Source of the DNA: Methylococcales bacterium
Lineage (GTDB): Bacteria > Pseudomonadota > Gammaproteobacteria > Methylococcales > Methylomonadaceae
Assembly: GCA_026399015.1 (NCBI GenBank)
Contig: JAPLRS010000046.1
Span: 1-64,000, forward strand
Reading direction: 5' to 3'
DNA length: 64,000 nucleotides
The position numbers were made by a program, and so were the translations under genes. Positions 17,992-27,974 of this stretch are shown here, one piece after another. Below the pieces are notes generated by a model. The model ran no database searches. It was not told where the DNA came from and saw nothing but the letters and a program-made list of their open reading frames with translations. How positions within the stretch are numbered: the first letter of the stretch is position 1; the number at the start of each line of letters is the position of its first letter.

Positions 17992-18980
17992 GTCAGGATT
18001 TAACCCCTTTTTCGGAACTAAGTCCTGATATTATTTTATCTGCACTTGAAAGCGTTGGTTATGCCTGTGATGGACATTTATTAGCGCTAAATAGCTACGA
18101 AAATCGGGTTTATCAAGTCGGTTTAGAAAAAGCACAGCCTATTGTTGTTAAATTTTACCGCCCTAAACGTTGGAGTAACGCCGCAATTTTTGAAGAGCAT
18201 CAATTTACTCAAGAATTAGCGGACAATGAAATCCCTGTCGTCTGCCCATTAAATCTTGATGGTCAAACATCACTACTTGAAAGTGATGGCTTTCGATTTT
18301 CGGTATTTTCTAAACAAGGAGGCCGAGTTCCAGAAATTGATAGCGCAGAAAAACTTGAATGGATGGGGCGTTTTATTGGTCGTATTCATGCTATAGGTGC
18401 TCTAAAACCCTTTAAAAATCGCCCTAGCATTGACATTAAGAGCTTTGGTGAAGAACCTAGCCAATACCTATTAAATAACCATTTTATTCCAGATGACCTC
18501 TTCAATACCTATAGTGGTATTATTGAGCACGCTCTTAGTTGCGTCAAACACTGCTTTGATCGTGCAGGTAAAATCAAGTCCATTCGTTTGCATGGTGATT
18601 GTTATCCCGGTAATATTTTGTGGACAGATGCTGGTCCGCATTTTGTCGATTTTGATGACAGTCGTATGGGCCCGGCAATACAAGATCTTTGGATGCTGTT
18701 ATCAGGTGACAGAACTGAAATGACCCATCAACTTGAGCATTTATTAGCCGGCTACAAAACTTTTTATGATTTTAATCCACGCGAACTGTATTTACTTGAG
18801 GCATTAAGAACCTTACGCTTGATTCACTATTCAGCTTGGATTGCAAAACGCTGGGACGACCCTGCTTTCCCAATGGCTTTCCCTTGGTTTAACACTGCCC
18901 GTTATTGGCAAGACCGAATTATCGAACTGAGAGAGCAAATAGCTCTAATGGAAGAAGAACCCTTATATTATTTAAACTGA
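17988..18980 (+). CDS. srkA: Stress response kinase A (YihE/SrkA)
   Basis: SrkA (330 residues) is an aminoglycoside-phosphotransferase-like protein kinase that protects against MazF-linked and other stress death in E. coli. It shows a nucleotide-binding loop with NRVYQVGLE, a lysine in IVVKFYRPKRWS, the catalytic loop LHGDCYPGNILW and the metal-binding VDFDDSRMGP. It overlaps topA by 4 bp (ATGA), so it is probably translated from the topA message. It ends 14 bp from the convergent rnhB. Confidence 0.93.
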   Translation: MSQDLTPFSELSPDIILSALESVGYACDGHLLALNSYENRVYQVGLEKAQPIVVKFYRPKRWSNAAIFEEHQFTQELADNEIPVVCPLNLDGQTSLLESDGFRFSVFSKQGGRVPEIDSAEKLEWMGRFIGRIHAIGALKPFKNRPSIDIKSFGEEPSQYLLNNHFIPDDLFNTYSGIIEHALSCVKHCFDRAGKIKSIRLHGDCYPGNILWTDAGPHFVDFDDSRMGPAIQDLWMLLSGDRTEMTHQLEHLLAGYKTFYDFNPRELYLLEALRTLRLIHYSAWIAKRWDDPAFPMAFPWFNTARYWQDRIIELREQIALMEEEPLYYLN

Positions 18981-18994
18981 TCAACAAGCTTAGC

Positions 18995-19582
18995 TTATTT
19001 TAATAACAGTGTTCTCATTGGATTGAATGATTTTCTATGGATATCTAAAATTCCAAACTGGGCAATTTCATCTAAATGCTGTTGCGTACCATAACCTTTA
19101 TGCTGCTTAAAAGAAAACTGCGGATATTGCTCAGCAAGGTCTAGCATTATTTTATCTCGTGCTACTTTAGCTAAAATTGAGGCCGCGCTAATTGCTTTAA
19201 TCTTACTATCCCCTTTAACAATAGCTTGAGCTGGTATGGTGAGTTTAGGTAACTTATTCCCATCGACTAATACGGCATCTGGCTGGATATGTAAACCGTC
19301 TACAGCTCTTTGCATTGCCAGCAATGTGGCTTGCAAAATATTGATTTGATCAATTTCCTCAATACTGGCTAAGGCAATTGACCAACTAAGACTATTTTCT
19401 TTGATAAGTTCAAAAAGACTATCGCGTTTACGCTCTGTCAATTTTTTTGAATCGGCTAAACCAACAATAGGTTTATGAGGATCTAAAATAACAGCCGCAG
19501 CAACCACGGGGCCAGCTAAAGGCCCTCGACCGGCTTCATCAACACCAGCAACAAAATTGCCAGATAAGATATTTTCTTCAAT
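18995..19582 (-). CDS. rnhB: Ribonuclease HII, apparent ATT start
   Basis: RNase HII removes ribonucleotides embedded in DNA. The catalytic [18 protein letters not shown] lies at about residues 13-30 of the frame. Further motifs are [13 protein letters not shown] and [10 protein letters not shown]. The longest frame with a standard start begins at GTG 19507, but this would cut off the catalytic Asp-Glu pair. Upstream, between the in-frame TGA at 19628-19630 and the catalytic motif, there is no ATG, GTG or TTG. An ATT at 19582 shares one base with the lpxA stop (TAATT, the same geometry as minD-minE). It gives 195 residues, the usual length. GAGGA lies about 11 bases before the ATT. Confidence 0.88.
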   Translation of the reverse strand: MEENILSGNFVAGVDEAGRGPLAGPVVAAAVILDPHKPIVGLADSKKLTERKRDSLFELIKENSLSWSIALASIEEIDQINILQATLLAMQRAVDGLHIQPDAVLVDGNKLPKLTIPAQAIVKGDSKIKAISAASILAKVARDKIMLDLAEQYPQFSFKQHKGYGTQQHLDEIAQFGILDIHRKSFNPMRTLLLK

Positions 19583-20358
19583 TATCTTAAAATTCCTCGA
19601 GTTACATTTCGAAGAAAACTCACCAAATCAGAAACGTGCTGACTTTCACCCGCCATTTCTTCAATTCTTTCGATAGCATCTTCCAAACGCAAATTCATTT
19701 TATAAATAATTTTATACGCGTTTCTAATGAGTCTAATATCTTCAGGCGTAATACCTTTTCGCTCCATGCCCACAGAATTAATACCATGAGGACGCGTCGG
19801 CTTACCACCCACCATAACAAAAGGCGGTATATCTTGGGTAATGGCACTACCCATTGCTGCAAAACTGTATTGTCCAACTTGAGTAAACTGATGCACCAAG
19901 GTAAATCCACCCAAAATAGCATGACTATTAAGGTGTACATGCCCGGCTAAAGAAGCACCGTTTGCCATAATAACGTTATTACCGATCACGCAATCATGTG
20001 CAACATGGGTATAGGCCATAAATAAATTGTCAGAGCCTATTTTAGTGAGACATTTATCTTGGACCGTCCCTCTATGCATCGAAGAAAACTCACGAATAAC
20101 ATTTCTATCGCCAATTTCAAGTCGAGTAATTTCACCCGCATACTTTTTGTCTTGGGGATCTTCACCAATAGAACAAAATTGATAAATATGATTGTCTTTA
20201 CCAATGATAGCAGGCCCAGTAATCACCACATGTGGACCAATTACCGTGCCTGAACCAATCTTTACATCCGGACCAATCACAGAAAAAGGCCCTACCGAAA
20301 CATCTTCGGCTAACTGGGCATTTTTATCAACAATGGCTGATGGATGTATTAAACTCAA
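19582..20358 (-). CDS. lpxA: UDP-N-acetylglucosamine acyltransferase
   Basis: LpxA transfers an R-3-hydroxyacyl chain from ACP to UDP-GlcNAc, the first step of lipid A synthesis. I place the start at TTG 20358, whose TTGA overlaps the fabZ stop. This gives 258 residues beginning (M)[19 protein letters not shown]. The protein is a left-handed beta-helix of hexapeptide repeats, with [20 protein letters not shown] carrying the catalytic His region and [17 protein letters not shown] after it. The longer frame from 20376 adds glycine-rich residues encoded inside fabZ. lpxD and lpxB are not adjacent. Confidence 0.95.
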   Translation of the reverse strand: MSLIHPSAIVDKNAQLAEDVSVGPFSVIGPDVKIGSGTVIGPHVVITGPAIIGKDNHIYQFCSIGEDPQDKKYAGEITRLEIGDRNVIREFSSMHRGTVQDKCLTKIGSDNLFMAYTHVAHDCVIGNNVIMANGASLAGHVHLNSHAILGGFTLVHQFTQVGQYSFAAMGSAITQDIPPFVMVGGKPTRPHGINSVGMERKGITPEDIRLIRNAYKIIYKMNLRLEDAIERIEEMAGESQHVSDLVSFLRNVTRGILR

Positions 20359-20804
20359 TCGACCACCGCCGCACATCTGATTTCAGCACTTGCGACAAAC
20401 TCACCGTCGACTGTAGCTGTACATTCAAATGCCCAAATATTACGTTTACTTTTAACGTATTTTGACTCTAACATCAATTGATCGCCAGGCACTACAGGTC
20501 TTTTAAACTTTGCTTTATCAATACCCACTAGATAATAAATCATCCCCGCTAATTCATCACCCGCCGTTTCTGAAGCCAATAATCCCGTAGTTTGGGCAAG
20601 TGCTTCTAAAATTAATACGCCAGGCATAATAGGTTTTTGCGGGAAGTGACCTTGAAAGAAAGGCTCATTATAGGTCACGTTTTTAACGCCTAGCAAACGT
20701 TTGCCAGGCTCACACTCTATGACTTTATCCACTAATAAAAACGGATAACGATGCGGTAGAAATGCTTGTATTTGTAAAATATCTAATGTGATAGACATGC
20801 TCAA
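20355..20804 (-). CDS. fabZ: 3-hydroxyacyl-ACP dehydratase FabZ
   Basis: FabZ (149 residues) dehydrates beta-hydroxyacyl-ACP in fatty acid elongation and competes with LpxA for the same substrate. It shows [17 protein letters not shown] with the catalytic His, then [23 protein letters not shown], whose Glu is the second catalytic residue. Start may be the ATG at 20804 or 20798. It is part of ompH-fabZ-lpxA; an lpxD gene between ompH and fabZ, usual in gammaproteobacteria, is absent here. Confidence 0.96.
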   Translation of the reverse strand: MSMSITLDILQIQAFLPHRYPFLLVDKVIECEPGKRLLGVKNVTYNEPFFQGHFPQKPIMPGVLILEALAQTTGLLASETAGDELAGMIYYLVGIDKAKFKRPVVPGDQLMLESKYVKSKRNIWAFECTATVDGEFVASAEIRCAAVVD

Positions 20805-20856
20805 TTATTTTAATTGTGAAAAATATAATTTTATTAAGAACAGAAATTAATAAAAA

Positions 20857-21360
20857 TTATTCAGGCATTGTTGATAACTTTTTTACCACTTGTTCAGTAA
20901 TATCAAATTGATCTTTCTTATAAACAACAACATCTGATTGGAGCAATAAGTCATAATCACCATCTTTAGCAATCCCGTTAGCTACCTCAATAATACTGCG
21001 TTGAATTTTACCTAACTCTTCATTACGATATACATTAGTATCTTCATTCAACTCTTGTTGTGCCTTTTTAAAGTCACGTACTTTGTTTTGATAGTCTTTA
21101 ACTAAATTATTTTTCACGCTTTCGCTCATTGTAGAAGCATCTTTATTTATCTTCTCTTCTAAAGCTTGAATGTCTTTACCTTGGATTTCTAGTTGCTTAC
21201 CACGTACGCCAAATTTAGTATCAAAACGTTTCTTAGCTTTTTCCATTTGTGGCGTTTTCTCAAGAACAGCACTCATGTTAATCACGCCAATTTTTAAATC
21301 GGCATAAGCGATGTTAGCAGTAAACAAAAGTCCTAAAAATAGCGCAATTTTCTTTTTCAT
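20857..21360 (-). CDS. OmpH/Skp-like periplasmic chaperone
   Basis: Skp/OmpH-type chaperones (167 residues here) hold unfolded outer-membrane proteins in the periplasm. The signal peptide MKKKIALFLGLLFTANIAYA is followed by DLKIGVINMSAVLEKTP and a long charged coiled-coil hairpin (about 40-120) rich in Lys and Gln, which forms the tentacles. It lies directly downstream of bamA, whose product it serves. Confidence 0.93.
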   Translation of the reverse strand: MKKKIALFLGLLFTANIAYADLKIGVINMSAVLEKTPQMEKAKKRFDTKFGVRGKQLEIQGKDIQALEEKINKDASTMSESVKNNLVKDYQNKVRDFKKAQQELNEDTNVYRNEELGKIQRSIIEVANGIAKDGDYDLLLQSDVVVYKKDQFDITEQVVKKLSTMPE

Positions 21361-21457
21361 GGATAGATAGATCTCAGGTTATAGTTAAATATTAGGGTTA
21401 AAAAACAATTTGTTAATAATTATAGAGGATGTACCCCATAATCTAAAATAAGTTACG

Positions 21458-23791
21458 TTAGAAATTTTGTCCAAAATTAAATTGAAAGAACTGTGTTTGG
21501 TCTTTACCAGACTTACAATATGGATCATCTTTTAAACAGGAGTAATTTCCTTGATTAAGTGGATAAGCAGCACTCACTGATAATGCACCAAACGGAGACA
21601 ACCATTCTCCAGAAACGCCAGTAGAATATTTCATATTATCAACAGAAACATTATCGTTTAATGCGCCCGCATCTAAAAAAGTACCTAATCTAACAGACTT
21701 TGTTTCGGTCATAAATGGAACGGGGAAAAACAATTCTGCATTACCTATAACTTTAAAGGAACCACCAAAGGCAGTAGGCGAAAAACCAGCGCCACTTTGA
21801 ACCCTTGGTCCCATCGTATTATTCTTAAATCCTCTTACCGATCCAGAGCCACCCATAAAATAATTTTCAAAGAAAGGTAAAGCATTAGTGTTACCGTAGC
21901 CTCCACCATAACCGACCTCACCATTTAATTTAAAGGTGAAGTCTTTTGCTAATGGGAAATAGCGTTGCTGTCTATAACCTAATTTATAGTATTCCAAATC
22001 ACTCCCTGGAATAGTCGCTAACGCAGATAAACGTTGCTGTGCGCCATTATTAGGGAAAGTCGCCCGATTGAATGTATCATGTACCCAGCTCACGCCCTGA
22101 CTATATGTTAGATACCCATCACCCGGATGCTTATTAATGAAATCACTAATAGCTTGAGCTGAGTAGAATGTAGTACTCAAAGTAGTATGTTTTATATCCG
22201 TATCAAAACGCACCTGATCAAACTCATTTAACGGTATACCGAAGTTTATGCCTGCATTCGCAATACTGGTGTTGTAATTAGCAATATTAATTTGACCTGC
22301 GTTTCGTTTGGTATAACCAATGTTGTAACCTTGGCTTACCCCATCCGTTGTAAAGTAAGGATTAGAAAAACCAAACTGATAACTGGTTATATAACTACTG
22401 TTGTTAAAAGCGATGTTAACGCGCTTACCAGAACCAAATACGTTATCTTGAGCAATATTAGCGTTAACCACGATACCTTGCACCTGTGAGAAACCAATAC
22501 CTGCTGACAAATTACCTGATGATTTTTCGACCACCGTGTAATTTACATCAATTTGATCTGACGTACCCACAACAGGCGGTGTTTCTACATTAACACTTTC
22601 AAAGAAACCTAATCTTTCTAAACGCGTTTTTGAGCGTTCAATTTTAGTGCTTGACGCCCAACTTGCTTCCATTTGACGCATTTCACGACGCAAAACTTCA
22701 TCTCGGGTTTTGGCGTTACCGACAAAATTCACGCGGTGCACATAGACGCGCTTACCTGGATCAACAAAAAAAGCCATCTCTACCGTCTTTTGGCTGTCAT
22801 TAATCTCAGGCACCATGTTTACGTTAGCAAATGCATAACCCTCATCACCCAAACGATCTTGGATAGCCTTAGATGTTTCAGTAGCACTTTTTCTAGAAAA
22901 AATCTCACTAGGGCCAATACTTACTAATTTGATTAACTCATCAGGCGCTACAATTAAATTACCCGCCAATTTAACCTTAGAAACCGTAAATACGGCGCCT
23001 TCTTTAATATTGATTGTTACATAAATATCTTTTTTATCCGGTGTAATCGCAACCTGAGTCGATTCAACGGAAAAATTAATATAACCTCTGTCTAAATAAT
23101 ATGAGCGCAGAGTTTCTAAGTCTGCCGCTAACTTTTGCTTAGAGTATTGATCATTCTTAGTATAAAAAGACAATAAGTTTGAAGTGCTTAACTCAAACTT
23201 ACCTAATAAAACTTTTTCTTCGAAAGCGGTATTTCCAACAATATTAATCTGCTTAATCTTGGTAACGCGACCTTCTGAAATTTTGATATTGATACCGACT
23301 CGATTTCGCGTTAAATCAGCGACATCAATTTTAATCTTTAAACCATATTTACCATGACTTAAATATTGGCGAGTTAATTCTTGTTCAACCTTGTCTAAAA
23401 CTTGGCGATCAAAGATTTTACCTTCAGATAAACCAATCTTATCTAAAGCTTTGGTTAAATCATCCTTGCTTAAATCTTTATTACCTTCAAATATTATCTT
23501 TGCGATAGAAGGTCTTTCAACCACTTTAACAATAAGTGTAGATCCGTCTCTCTCTAAAGACACGTCTTTAAAAAAGCCGGTTTTGAATAAAGCCTTAATT
23601 GCAGGAGTGACGTTATCTAATGAGAATCTTTCACCGACGTTGACAGGTAAATAACTAAAAACCGTACCTAAAGAAATCCGTTGTAAACCTTTAACTTGAA
23701 TATCTCTAACAACAAATTCTTCCTCGGCTTTAAGCCCAGATGAGAGCAACAAACCGACCAATAACAAACAAGAAAAAATATTTGATTTCAT
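21458..23791 (-). CDS. bamA: Outer membrane protein assembly factor BamA
   Basis: BamA (777 residues) is the Omp85 core of the BAM machine that inserts beta-barrels into the outer membrane. A signal peptide (about 1-22) precedes five POTRA domains (about 24-425), recognisable from repeats such as IQVKGLQRISLGTV and INIVGNTAFEEKVLL. The C-terminal 16-strand barrel has the VRGF motif (GSVRGFKNNTMGP) in loop 6 and ends with a terminal Phe in FNFGQNF. ompH follows it. A hairpin terminator lies only 10 bp upstream of its start (see 23802-23821). Confidence 0.97.
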   Translation of the reverse strand: MKSNIFSCLLLVGLLLSSGLKAEEEFVVRDIQVKGLQRISLGTVFSYLPVNVGERFSLDNVTPAIKALFKTGFFKDVSLERDGSTLIVKVVERPSIAKIIFEGNKDLSKDDLTKALDKIGLSEGKIFDRQVLDKVEQELTRQYLSHGKYGLKIKIDVADLTRNRVGINIKISEGRVTKIKQINIVGNTAFEEKVLLGKFELSTSNLLSFYTKNDQYSKQKLAADLETLRSYYLDRGYINFSVESTQVAITPDKKDIYVTINIKEGAVFTVSKVKLAGNLIVAPDELIKLVSIGPSEIFSRKSATETSKAIQDRLGDEGYAFANVNMVPEINDSQKTVEMAFFVDPGKRVYVHRVNFVGNAKTRDEVLRREMRQMEASWASSTKIERSKTRLERLGFFESVNVETPPVVGTSDQIDVNYTVVEKSSGNLSAGIGFSQVQGIVVNANIAQDNVFGSGKRVNIAFNNSSYITSYQFGFSNPYFTTDGVSQGYNIGYTKRNAGQINIANYNTSIANAGINFGIPLNEFDQVRFDTDIKHTTLSTTFYSAQAISDFINKHPGDGYLTYSQGVSWVHDTFNRATFPNNGAQQRLSALATIPGSDLEYYKLGYRQQRYFPLAKDFTFKLNGEVGYGGGYGNTNALPFFENYFMGGSGSVRGFKNNTMGPRVQSGAGFSPTAFGGSFKVIGNAELFFPVPFMTETKSVRLGTFLDAGALNDNVSVDNMKYSTGVSGEWLSPFGALSVSAAYPLNQGNYSCLKDDPYCKSGKDQTQFFQFNFGQNF

Positions 23792-23801
23792 TTAAGAGGC
23801 T

Positions 23802-23821
23802 AAAAAAGACCAAAGTGGTCT
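23802..23821 (-). terminator. Terminator after epmA, within the bamA leader
   Basis: A six-bp stem (AGACCA/TGGTCT, read on the minus strand) with a three-base loop is followed by six U residues. It lies 50 bp past the epmA stop and ends about 10 bp before the bamA ATG, leaving almost no room for a promoter after it. Confidence 0.55.
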
Positions 23822-23870
23822 AAATAATAAAAAAACGCTGAAAGTATAACATAATTAATAACAAACAAGC

Positions 23871-24851
23871 TTATACGCGTTGTATAGGAAAACCAAGTAC
23901 CTCTTCAATACTGGCACTTTGCGTTAATATCATTAACAATCTATCTAACCCAATCGCAATTCCAGAGCATTCGGGCAATCCTTGTTGCAAAGCTGAAATA
24001 AGCAGTTCATCCTTTACAACTACCGGACGGTTCGTCTCTTGCCTGCACTGTATTTCTGTATCAAAACGCTGGCTTTGTTCTTGCGCATCCTGCAATTCAT
24101 AATAGCCATTGCCTAATTCAATACCCTTAAAAAACACCTCTACACGATCAACTATCTTAGGATTTTTAATATTTACACAAGCTAATGACGATTGAGTGGC
24201 GGGATAACCATATACCAAACAAAAACCGGACTGACCCAAACTCGGTTGTACATGATGGCTAAAAATAAAATCTAACCACAAGTTATGATCTTTGCCACAA
24301 AGTGTTAAGGCTTCTGGTTGATTCTTCGATGATGCAAAAGCACTATATTCATCATAAGAAAAACCTAAAGGATCCAAGCCGGTTAATCTTAAGAAGATTT
24401 CCTGATAACTAAATTGCTGAGTTGCCTGTAATGTCAAATACTCGGCACTGAGAAAATTTAATAACTCATCTACCTCAGTCATTAAATCCACTAAGTTATA
24501 ACCCACTTGATACCATTCAAGCATCGTAAACTCTGGATTATGAAACCTACCCGACTCTCCATTTCTAAAGGCTTTTGCAATCTGAAAAATTGATCCCGAT
24601 CCCGCACATAATAAACGCTTCATGGCAAACTCAGGAGAAGTCTGCAAAAACAACTGTTCTTTCTTGTATCCAAGATCGTATGTAGTGCTAAAGAAATCCA
24701 ACTGAGGGTCAGTCCCACAAGCATGGCCTAATATAGGTGTTTCTACTTCCAGAACATTTCTTGCTGAAAAGAACCCTCTAATCTGTTGGAGTATTTGCGC
24801 TCTTAAACGCAAGTACTCCAAGCGACAAGTCGGTTGCCAAGCATTCTGCAC
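23871..24851 (-). CDS. epmA: EF-P beta-lysyltransferase EpmA (PoxA/GenX)
   Basis: EpmA (326 residues) resembles the catalytic core of class II lysyl-tRNA synthetase without the anticodon domain. It attaches R-beta-lysine to a lysine of EF-P. Motif 2 appears as FRNGESGRFHNPEFTMLEWYQ, motif 3 as SGIAIGLDRLLMI, and substrate-binding parts as VETPILGHACGTDPQL and GNGYYELQDAQEQ. Its start overlaps the efp stop by one base, so enzyme and substrate are made from one message. epmB is divergent just beyond efp. Confidence 0.96.
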   Translation of the reverse strand: MQNAWQPTCRLEYLRLRAQILQQIRGFFSARNVLEVETPILGHACGTDPQLDFFSTTYDLGYKKEQLFLQTSPEFAMKRLLCAGSGSIFQIAKAFRNGESGRFHNPEFTMLEWYQVGYNLVDLMTEVDELLNFLSAEYLTLQATQQFSYQEIFLRLTGLDPLGFSYDEYSAFASSKNQPEALTLCGKDHNLWLDFIFSHHVQPSLGQSGFCLVYGYPATQSSLACVNIKNPKIVDRVEVFFKGIELGNGYYELQDAQEQSQRFDTEIQCRQETNRPVVVKDELLISALQQGLPECSGIAIGLDRLLMILTQSASIEEVLGFPIQRV

Positions 24852-25420
24852 TAGTCTTTTACACGAGAGATGTATTCACCAGTACGAGTATCTACTTTAA
24901 TCATTTCACCTTGTTGTACAAATAAAGGGACTCTTACCACGGCTCCAGTGTCTAAAACGGCTGGTTTTCCGCCGCCGCCCGATGTGTCACCACGCACACC
25001 TGGATCAGTTTCAACAATCGTTAATTCCACAAAGTTTGCAGGCGTCACCGATAAAGGCGCATCGTTCCATAAAGTAACGGTACACATGTCTTGGTCTTTT
25101 AACCATTTACTCGCATCACCGACTGCTTTTGCGTCACATTGATACTGCTCAAACGACTCTGGTGTCATGAAATGTCTAAATTCACCATCGTTATAGAGGT
25201 ATTGCATTTCTACATCAACAACATCAGCGCTCTCAAGCGAATCACCTGATTTAAAGGTGCGCTCTATCACTCTACCTGTTTTTAGGTTTCTTATTTTAAC
25301 GCGATTAAAGGCTTGGCCTTTACCCGGCTTAACAAATTCATTTTCGATAATTGCACAAGGGTCATTATCTAACATGACTTTCAACCCTGATTTAAACTCA
25401 TTGGTACTGTAAATGGCCAT
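24851..25420 (-). CDS. efp: Elongation factor P
   Basis: EF-P (189 residues) relieves ribosome stalling at polyproline. It has three beta-barrel domains. The modified residue is Lys34 in [13 protein letters not shown], the site lysylated by EpmA in species that carry EpmAB. The C-terminal OB domain ends with [14 protein letters not shown]. It is coupled to epmA and divergent from epmB with an 83-bp spacer. Confidence 0.97.
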   Translation of the reverse strand: MAIYSTNEFKSGLKVMLDNDPCAIIENEFVKPGKGQAFNRVKIRNLKTGRVIERTFKSGDSLESADVVDVEMQYLYNDGEFRHFMTPESFEQYQCDAKAVGDASKWLKDQDMCTVTLWNDAPLSVTPANFVELTIVETDPGVRGDTSGGGGKPAVLDTGAVVRVPLFVQQGEMIKVDTRTGEYISRVKD

Positions 25421-25503
25421 TTTTTCCTCAAGATGACAAACAATATAAACAAAGCCATTATAATGTATGGCTACCCAATGATAGAAACTTTAATAACTTT
25501 TTC

Positions 25504-26520
25504 ATGTTAGATCCACTGAGCGAATCGCGCCACTTTACTAAAAACTGGCAACAACAACTTGCCGAAGCTTTTAATTCAATTGACGAACTATGCCAGTATC
25601 TTCACTTAGAAATTAAAGACTTACCTGCCTCTATCATAGCAACAGAAAACTTCGCCTTACGCGTTCCTATTAGCTTTGCCGCCTGTATGAAAAAAGGCGA
25701 TGCTAATGATCCATTATTACGCCAAGTTCTCCCCATAACAGATGAACTGACACTTTATCCTGGTTTTAGCCATGATCCAGTGGGCGATTTACCTGCCGCA
25801 ATACAAACCGGCGTGTTACATAAATACCACGGTCGAGCTTTATTCATCAACACTGGCAGTTGCGCCATCAATTGCCGATATTGCTTTAGACGCAACTTCC
25901 CTTACAGCGACCTCCAACTTAATAAACACAGTGAAAATGCTGGTATTGATTACATAAGAGCAAATTCAGACATCACAGAAGTCATATTAAGCGGTGGCGA
26001 TCCCTTAATATTAAGCGATCATCGTTTAAAGACCTTACTAACAAAATTAAGTTCCATCGCGCATTTAAAACGCATCCGAATTCACTCACGCTTGCCCATA
26101 GTTTTACCCGCCCGCATTACACCTGAATTACTTTGCAACCTAAATAACACAGGCAAACAAATTGTGTTTGTTGTGCACTGTAATCATGCAAACGAAATAG
26201 ATACTCGCGTTAGCAAGGCATTACAACTTATAAAACAGCAAGGCTTTACTTTATTAAATCAATCTGTTTTGTTAAAAGGCGTTAATGATCATGTAACGCT
26301 ACTGAGTGATCTTAGTGAGCGATTATTTGAATCGGGGGTTATTCCTTATTATCTACATTTATTGGATAAAGCAACAGGCACAGGCCATTTTGAAGTACCC
26401 GAAACAGCCGCTATTCAACTGATTAAAGCGCTACAAACTACCCTACCCGGTTATTTAGTCCCTAAATTAGTTAAAGAACAAGCAGGGAGCGCATCCAAGC
26501 TGTTAATTAATATTGCTTAA
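25504..26520 (+). CDS. epmB: EF-P-directed lysine 2,3-aminomutase EpmB (YjeK)
   Basis: EpmB (338 residues) is a radical-SAM, PLP-dependent aminomutase that converts S-alpha-lysine into R-beta-lysine for EF-P. The 4Fe-4S cluster motif is C120-x3-C124-x2-C127 in GSCAINCRYCFRRNFPY. The PLP lysine is expected near the C-terminus in AGSASKLLIN. It is divergent from efp-epmA, so the complete EpmA/EpmB/EF-P set is here. I see no EpmC hydroxylase nearby. Confidence 0.95.
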   Translation: MLDPLSESRHFTKNWQQQLAEAFNSIDELCQYLHLEIKDLPASIIATENFALRVPISFAACMKKGDANDPLLRQVLPITDELTLYPGFSHDPVGDLPAAIQTGVLHKYHGRALFINTGSCAINCRYCFRRNFPYSDLQLNKHSENAGIDYIRANSDITEVILSGGDPLILSDHRLKTLLTKLSSIAHLKRIRIHSRLPIVLPARITPELLCNLNNTGKQIVFVVHCNHANEIDTRVSKALQLIKQQGFTLLNQSVLLKGVNDHVTLLSDLSERLFESGVIPYYLHLLDKATGTGHFEVPETAAIQLIKALQTTLPGYLVPKLVKEQAGSASKLLINIA

Positions 26521-26528
26521 AACGAAAC

Positions 26529-26561
26529 AAAGGCGATAGTCCGTAAACAACTAACGCCTTT
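26529..26561. terminator. Probable bidirectional terminator between epmB and rppH
   Basis: A stem of AAAGGCG-A-TAGT pairing with ACTA-A-CGCCTTT (one A/A mismatch) and a nine-base loop fills the 45-bp convergent gap. It lacks a clean T run, so the call rests on position and stem. Confidence 0.4.
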
Positions 26562-26565
26562 ACTC

Positions 26566-27132
26566 TCATTTTACTTTTGAGTTTTTAGTTTGATTTGGTT
26601 TCACTTGATTGGGTTTAACTGGCCTAGCTAAATAACTCGCCGCATTAACCGGCACTGAATCTAATGCTAAGATGGCACCTAATTCGGTCATCGCTTTTTG
26701 ATAAACCTTACGTTTAAAGTACACCACATCTTCTAAGGGCGCCCAATAGTCTACCCAACGCCAACTATCAAATTCTGGCTTTTCACAATGATCAAAACGC
26801 ACATTTGATTCTTGCGTGACCAAACGCAAAATATACCAAATTTGTTTTTGACCTATACATAAGGGCATTGAGCTTTTTCTTATATAACGCTCAGGCAATT
26901 GATATCTCAACCAATACCGCGTTCTACCCAATAACTCTACATGCTGTTCTTGTAAGCCTGTTTCTTCCCACAATTCTCGATACATCGCTGCTTCAGGATC
27001 TTCGTTAGCGTTAATTCCACCCTGCGGAAACTGCCACGCATTAACTCCCATCCGTTTTGCCCAAAACACACGACCCTCGTCATTGCAAAGGATTATGCCG
27101 ACATTTGGCCGGTATCCTTTAGAGTCTATCAT
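26566..27132 (-). CDS. rppH: RNA pyrophosphohydrolase RppH (Nudix)
   Basis: RppH (188 residues) removes pyrophosphate from the 5' end of mRNAs and starts RNase E decay. The N-terminus [20 protein letters not shown] is diagnostic. The Nudix box runs from [14 protein letters not shown] into [10 protein letters not shown], with all catalytic Glu residues. The C-terminal tail is Lys/Asn/Pro-rich with repeated VKPNQ units. It is divergent from a HAD phosphatase, an arrangement also seen in pseudomonads. Confidence 0.95.
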   Translation of the reverse strand: MIDSKGYRPNVGIILCNDEGRVFWAKRMGVNAWQFPQGGINANEDPEAAMYRELWEETGLQEQHVELLGRTRYWLRYQLPERYIRKSSMPLCIGQKQIWYILRLVTQESNVRFDHCEKPEFDSWRWVDYWAPLEDVVYFKRKVYQKAMTELGAILALDSVPVNAASYLARPVKPNQVKPNQTKNSKVK

Positions 27133-27287
27133 GTTAAAACCTGTCTTTATTCTGACCTCAGAGTGAATCTTGCCAACGGGTTAAATTACAAAATGGGTCA
27201 GGTTGTTTATAATGACTCCATTGTTCCATAAAAAAACCCTAGATGCCAGAGTGCATAAGCCATTTAATTAATTCAGACAGGTTTAAC

Positions 27288-27974
27288 GTGAGTTTAGCGA
27301 TTTTTGATTTAGATAATACCCTAATTGCCGATGATAGTGATTACTTATGGGGACAGTTTTTAGTTGACCAAGGCATTGTTGATAAAGCCTATTACGAAGC
27401 AGCTAATCTCAAATTTTATAAACAATATAAAGAGGGCAACTTAGATATTAATGAGTTTTTAAGTTTTTCTTTAAAACCCTTAGCAGACCACAAACTCTCA
27501 GACTTACATCTGTGGCGCGAACAATTTATTACAGACATTATTACGCCGATTTTATTACATCCAGCTCAAGAATTGATTAATAAGCACCGTGCTAAAGGCG
27601 ACACCTTATTGGTGATAACCGCTACTAACCGCTTTGTTACAGCACCTATTGTTCAGTTATATGGCATCGAGAATTTAATCGCTAGCACTCCAGAACTTAT
27701 TAATGATCAATACACCGGCAATGTAGACGGTATTCCTTGTTTTCAAGGTGGTAAGGTTAAGCTCTTAGAAGAATGGCTAAAAGCATCTACAGAAACCATG
27801 CAAGACAGCTATTTTTATAGTGACTCTCATAATGACTTACCTTTACTTAAATTAGTCGATCATCCTGTGGCAGTAGATCCAGATGAAAAACTAACGGCCT
27901 TTGCTACAGAAAACAACTGGCCTATTATTAGCTTAAGACAAGAGTCGTGTCCTACTGAGCATTTTCATAAATAA
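27288..27974 (+). CDS. HAD-IB family phosphatase
   Basis: This protein of about 228 residues has HAD motif I FDLDNTLIADDSD (nucleophile Asp and the +2 Asp). Motif II lies in LLVITATNRF and motif IV in YFYSDSHNDLPLL. It belongs to the SerB-like IB subfamily that includes phosphoserine and histidinol-phosphate phosphatase-like enzymes. I prefer GTG 27288 as start (VSLAIFDLDNTL), with AGG six bases upstream and the family N-terminus. The longer frame from 27243 adds 15 unrelated residues. The substrate cannot be read from sequence. Confidence 0.85.
   Translation: MSLAIFDLDNTLIADDSDYLWGQFLVDQGIVDKAYYEAANLKFYKQYKEGNLDINEFLSFSLKPLADHKLSDLHLWREQFITDIITPILLHPAQELINKHRAKGDTLLVITATNRFVTAPIVQLYGIENLIASTPELINDQYTGNVDGIPCFQGGKVKLLEEWLKASTETMQDSYFYSDSHNDLPLLKLVDHPVAVDPDEKLTAFATENNWPIISLRQESCPTEHFHK

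Noticed and set aside
19636-20465. Several plus-strand frames opposite lpxA and fabZ
   Set aside because: They mirror the conserved hexapeptide-repeat coding of lpxA; no independent coding evidence.
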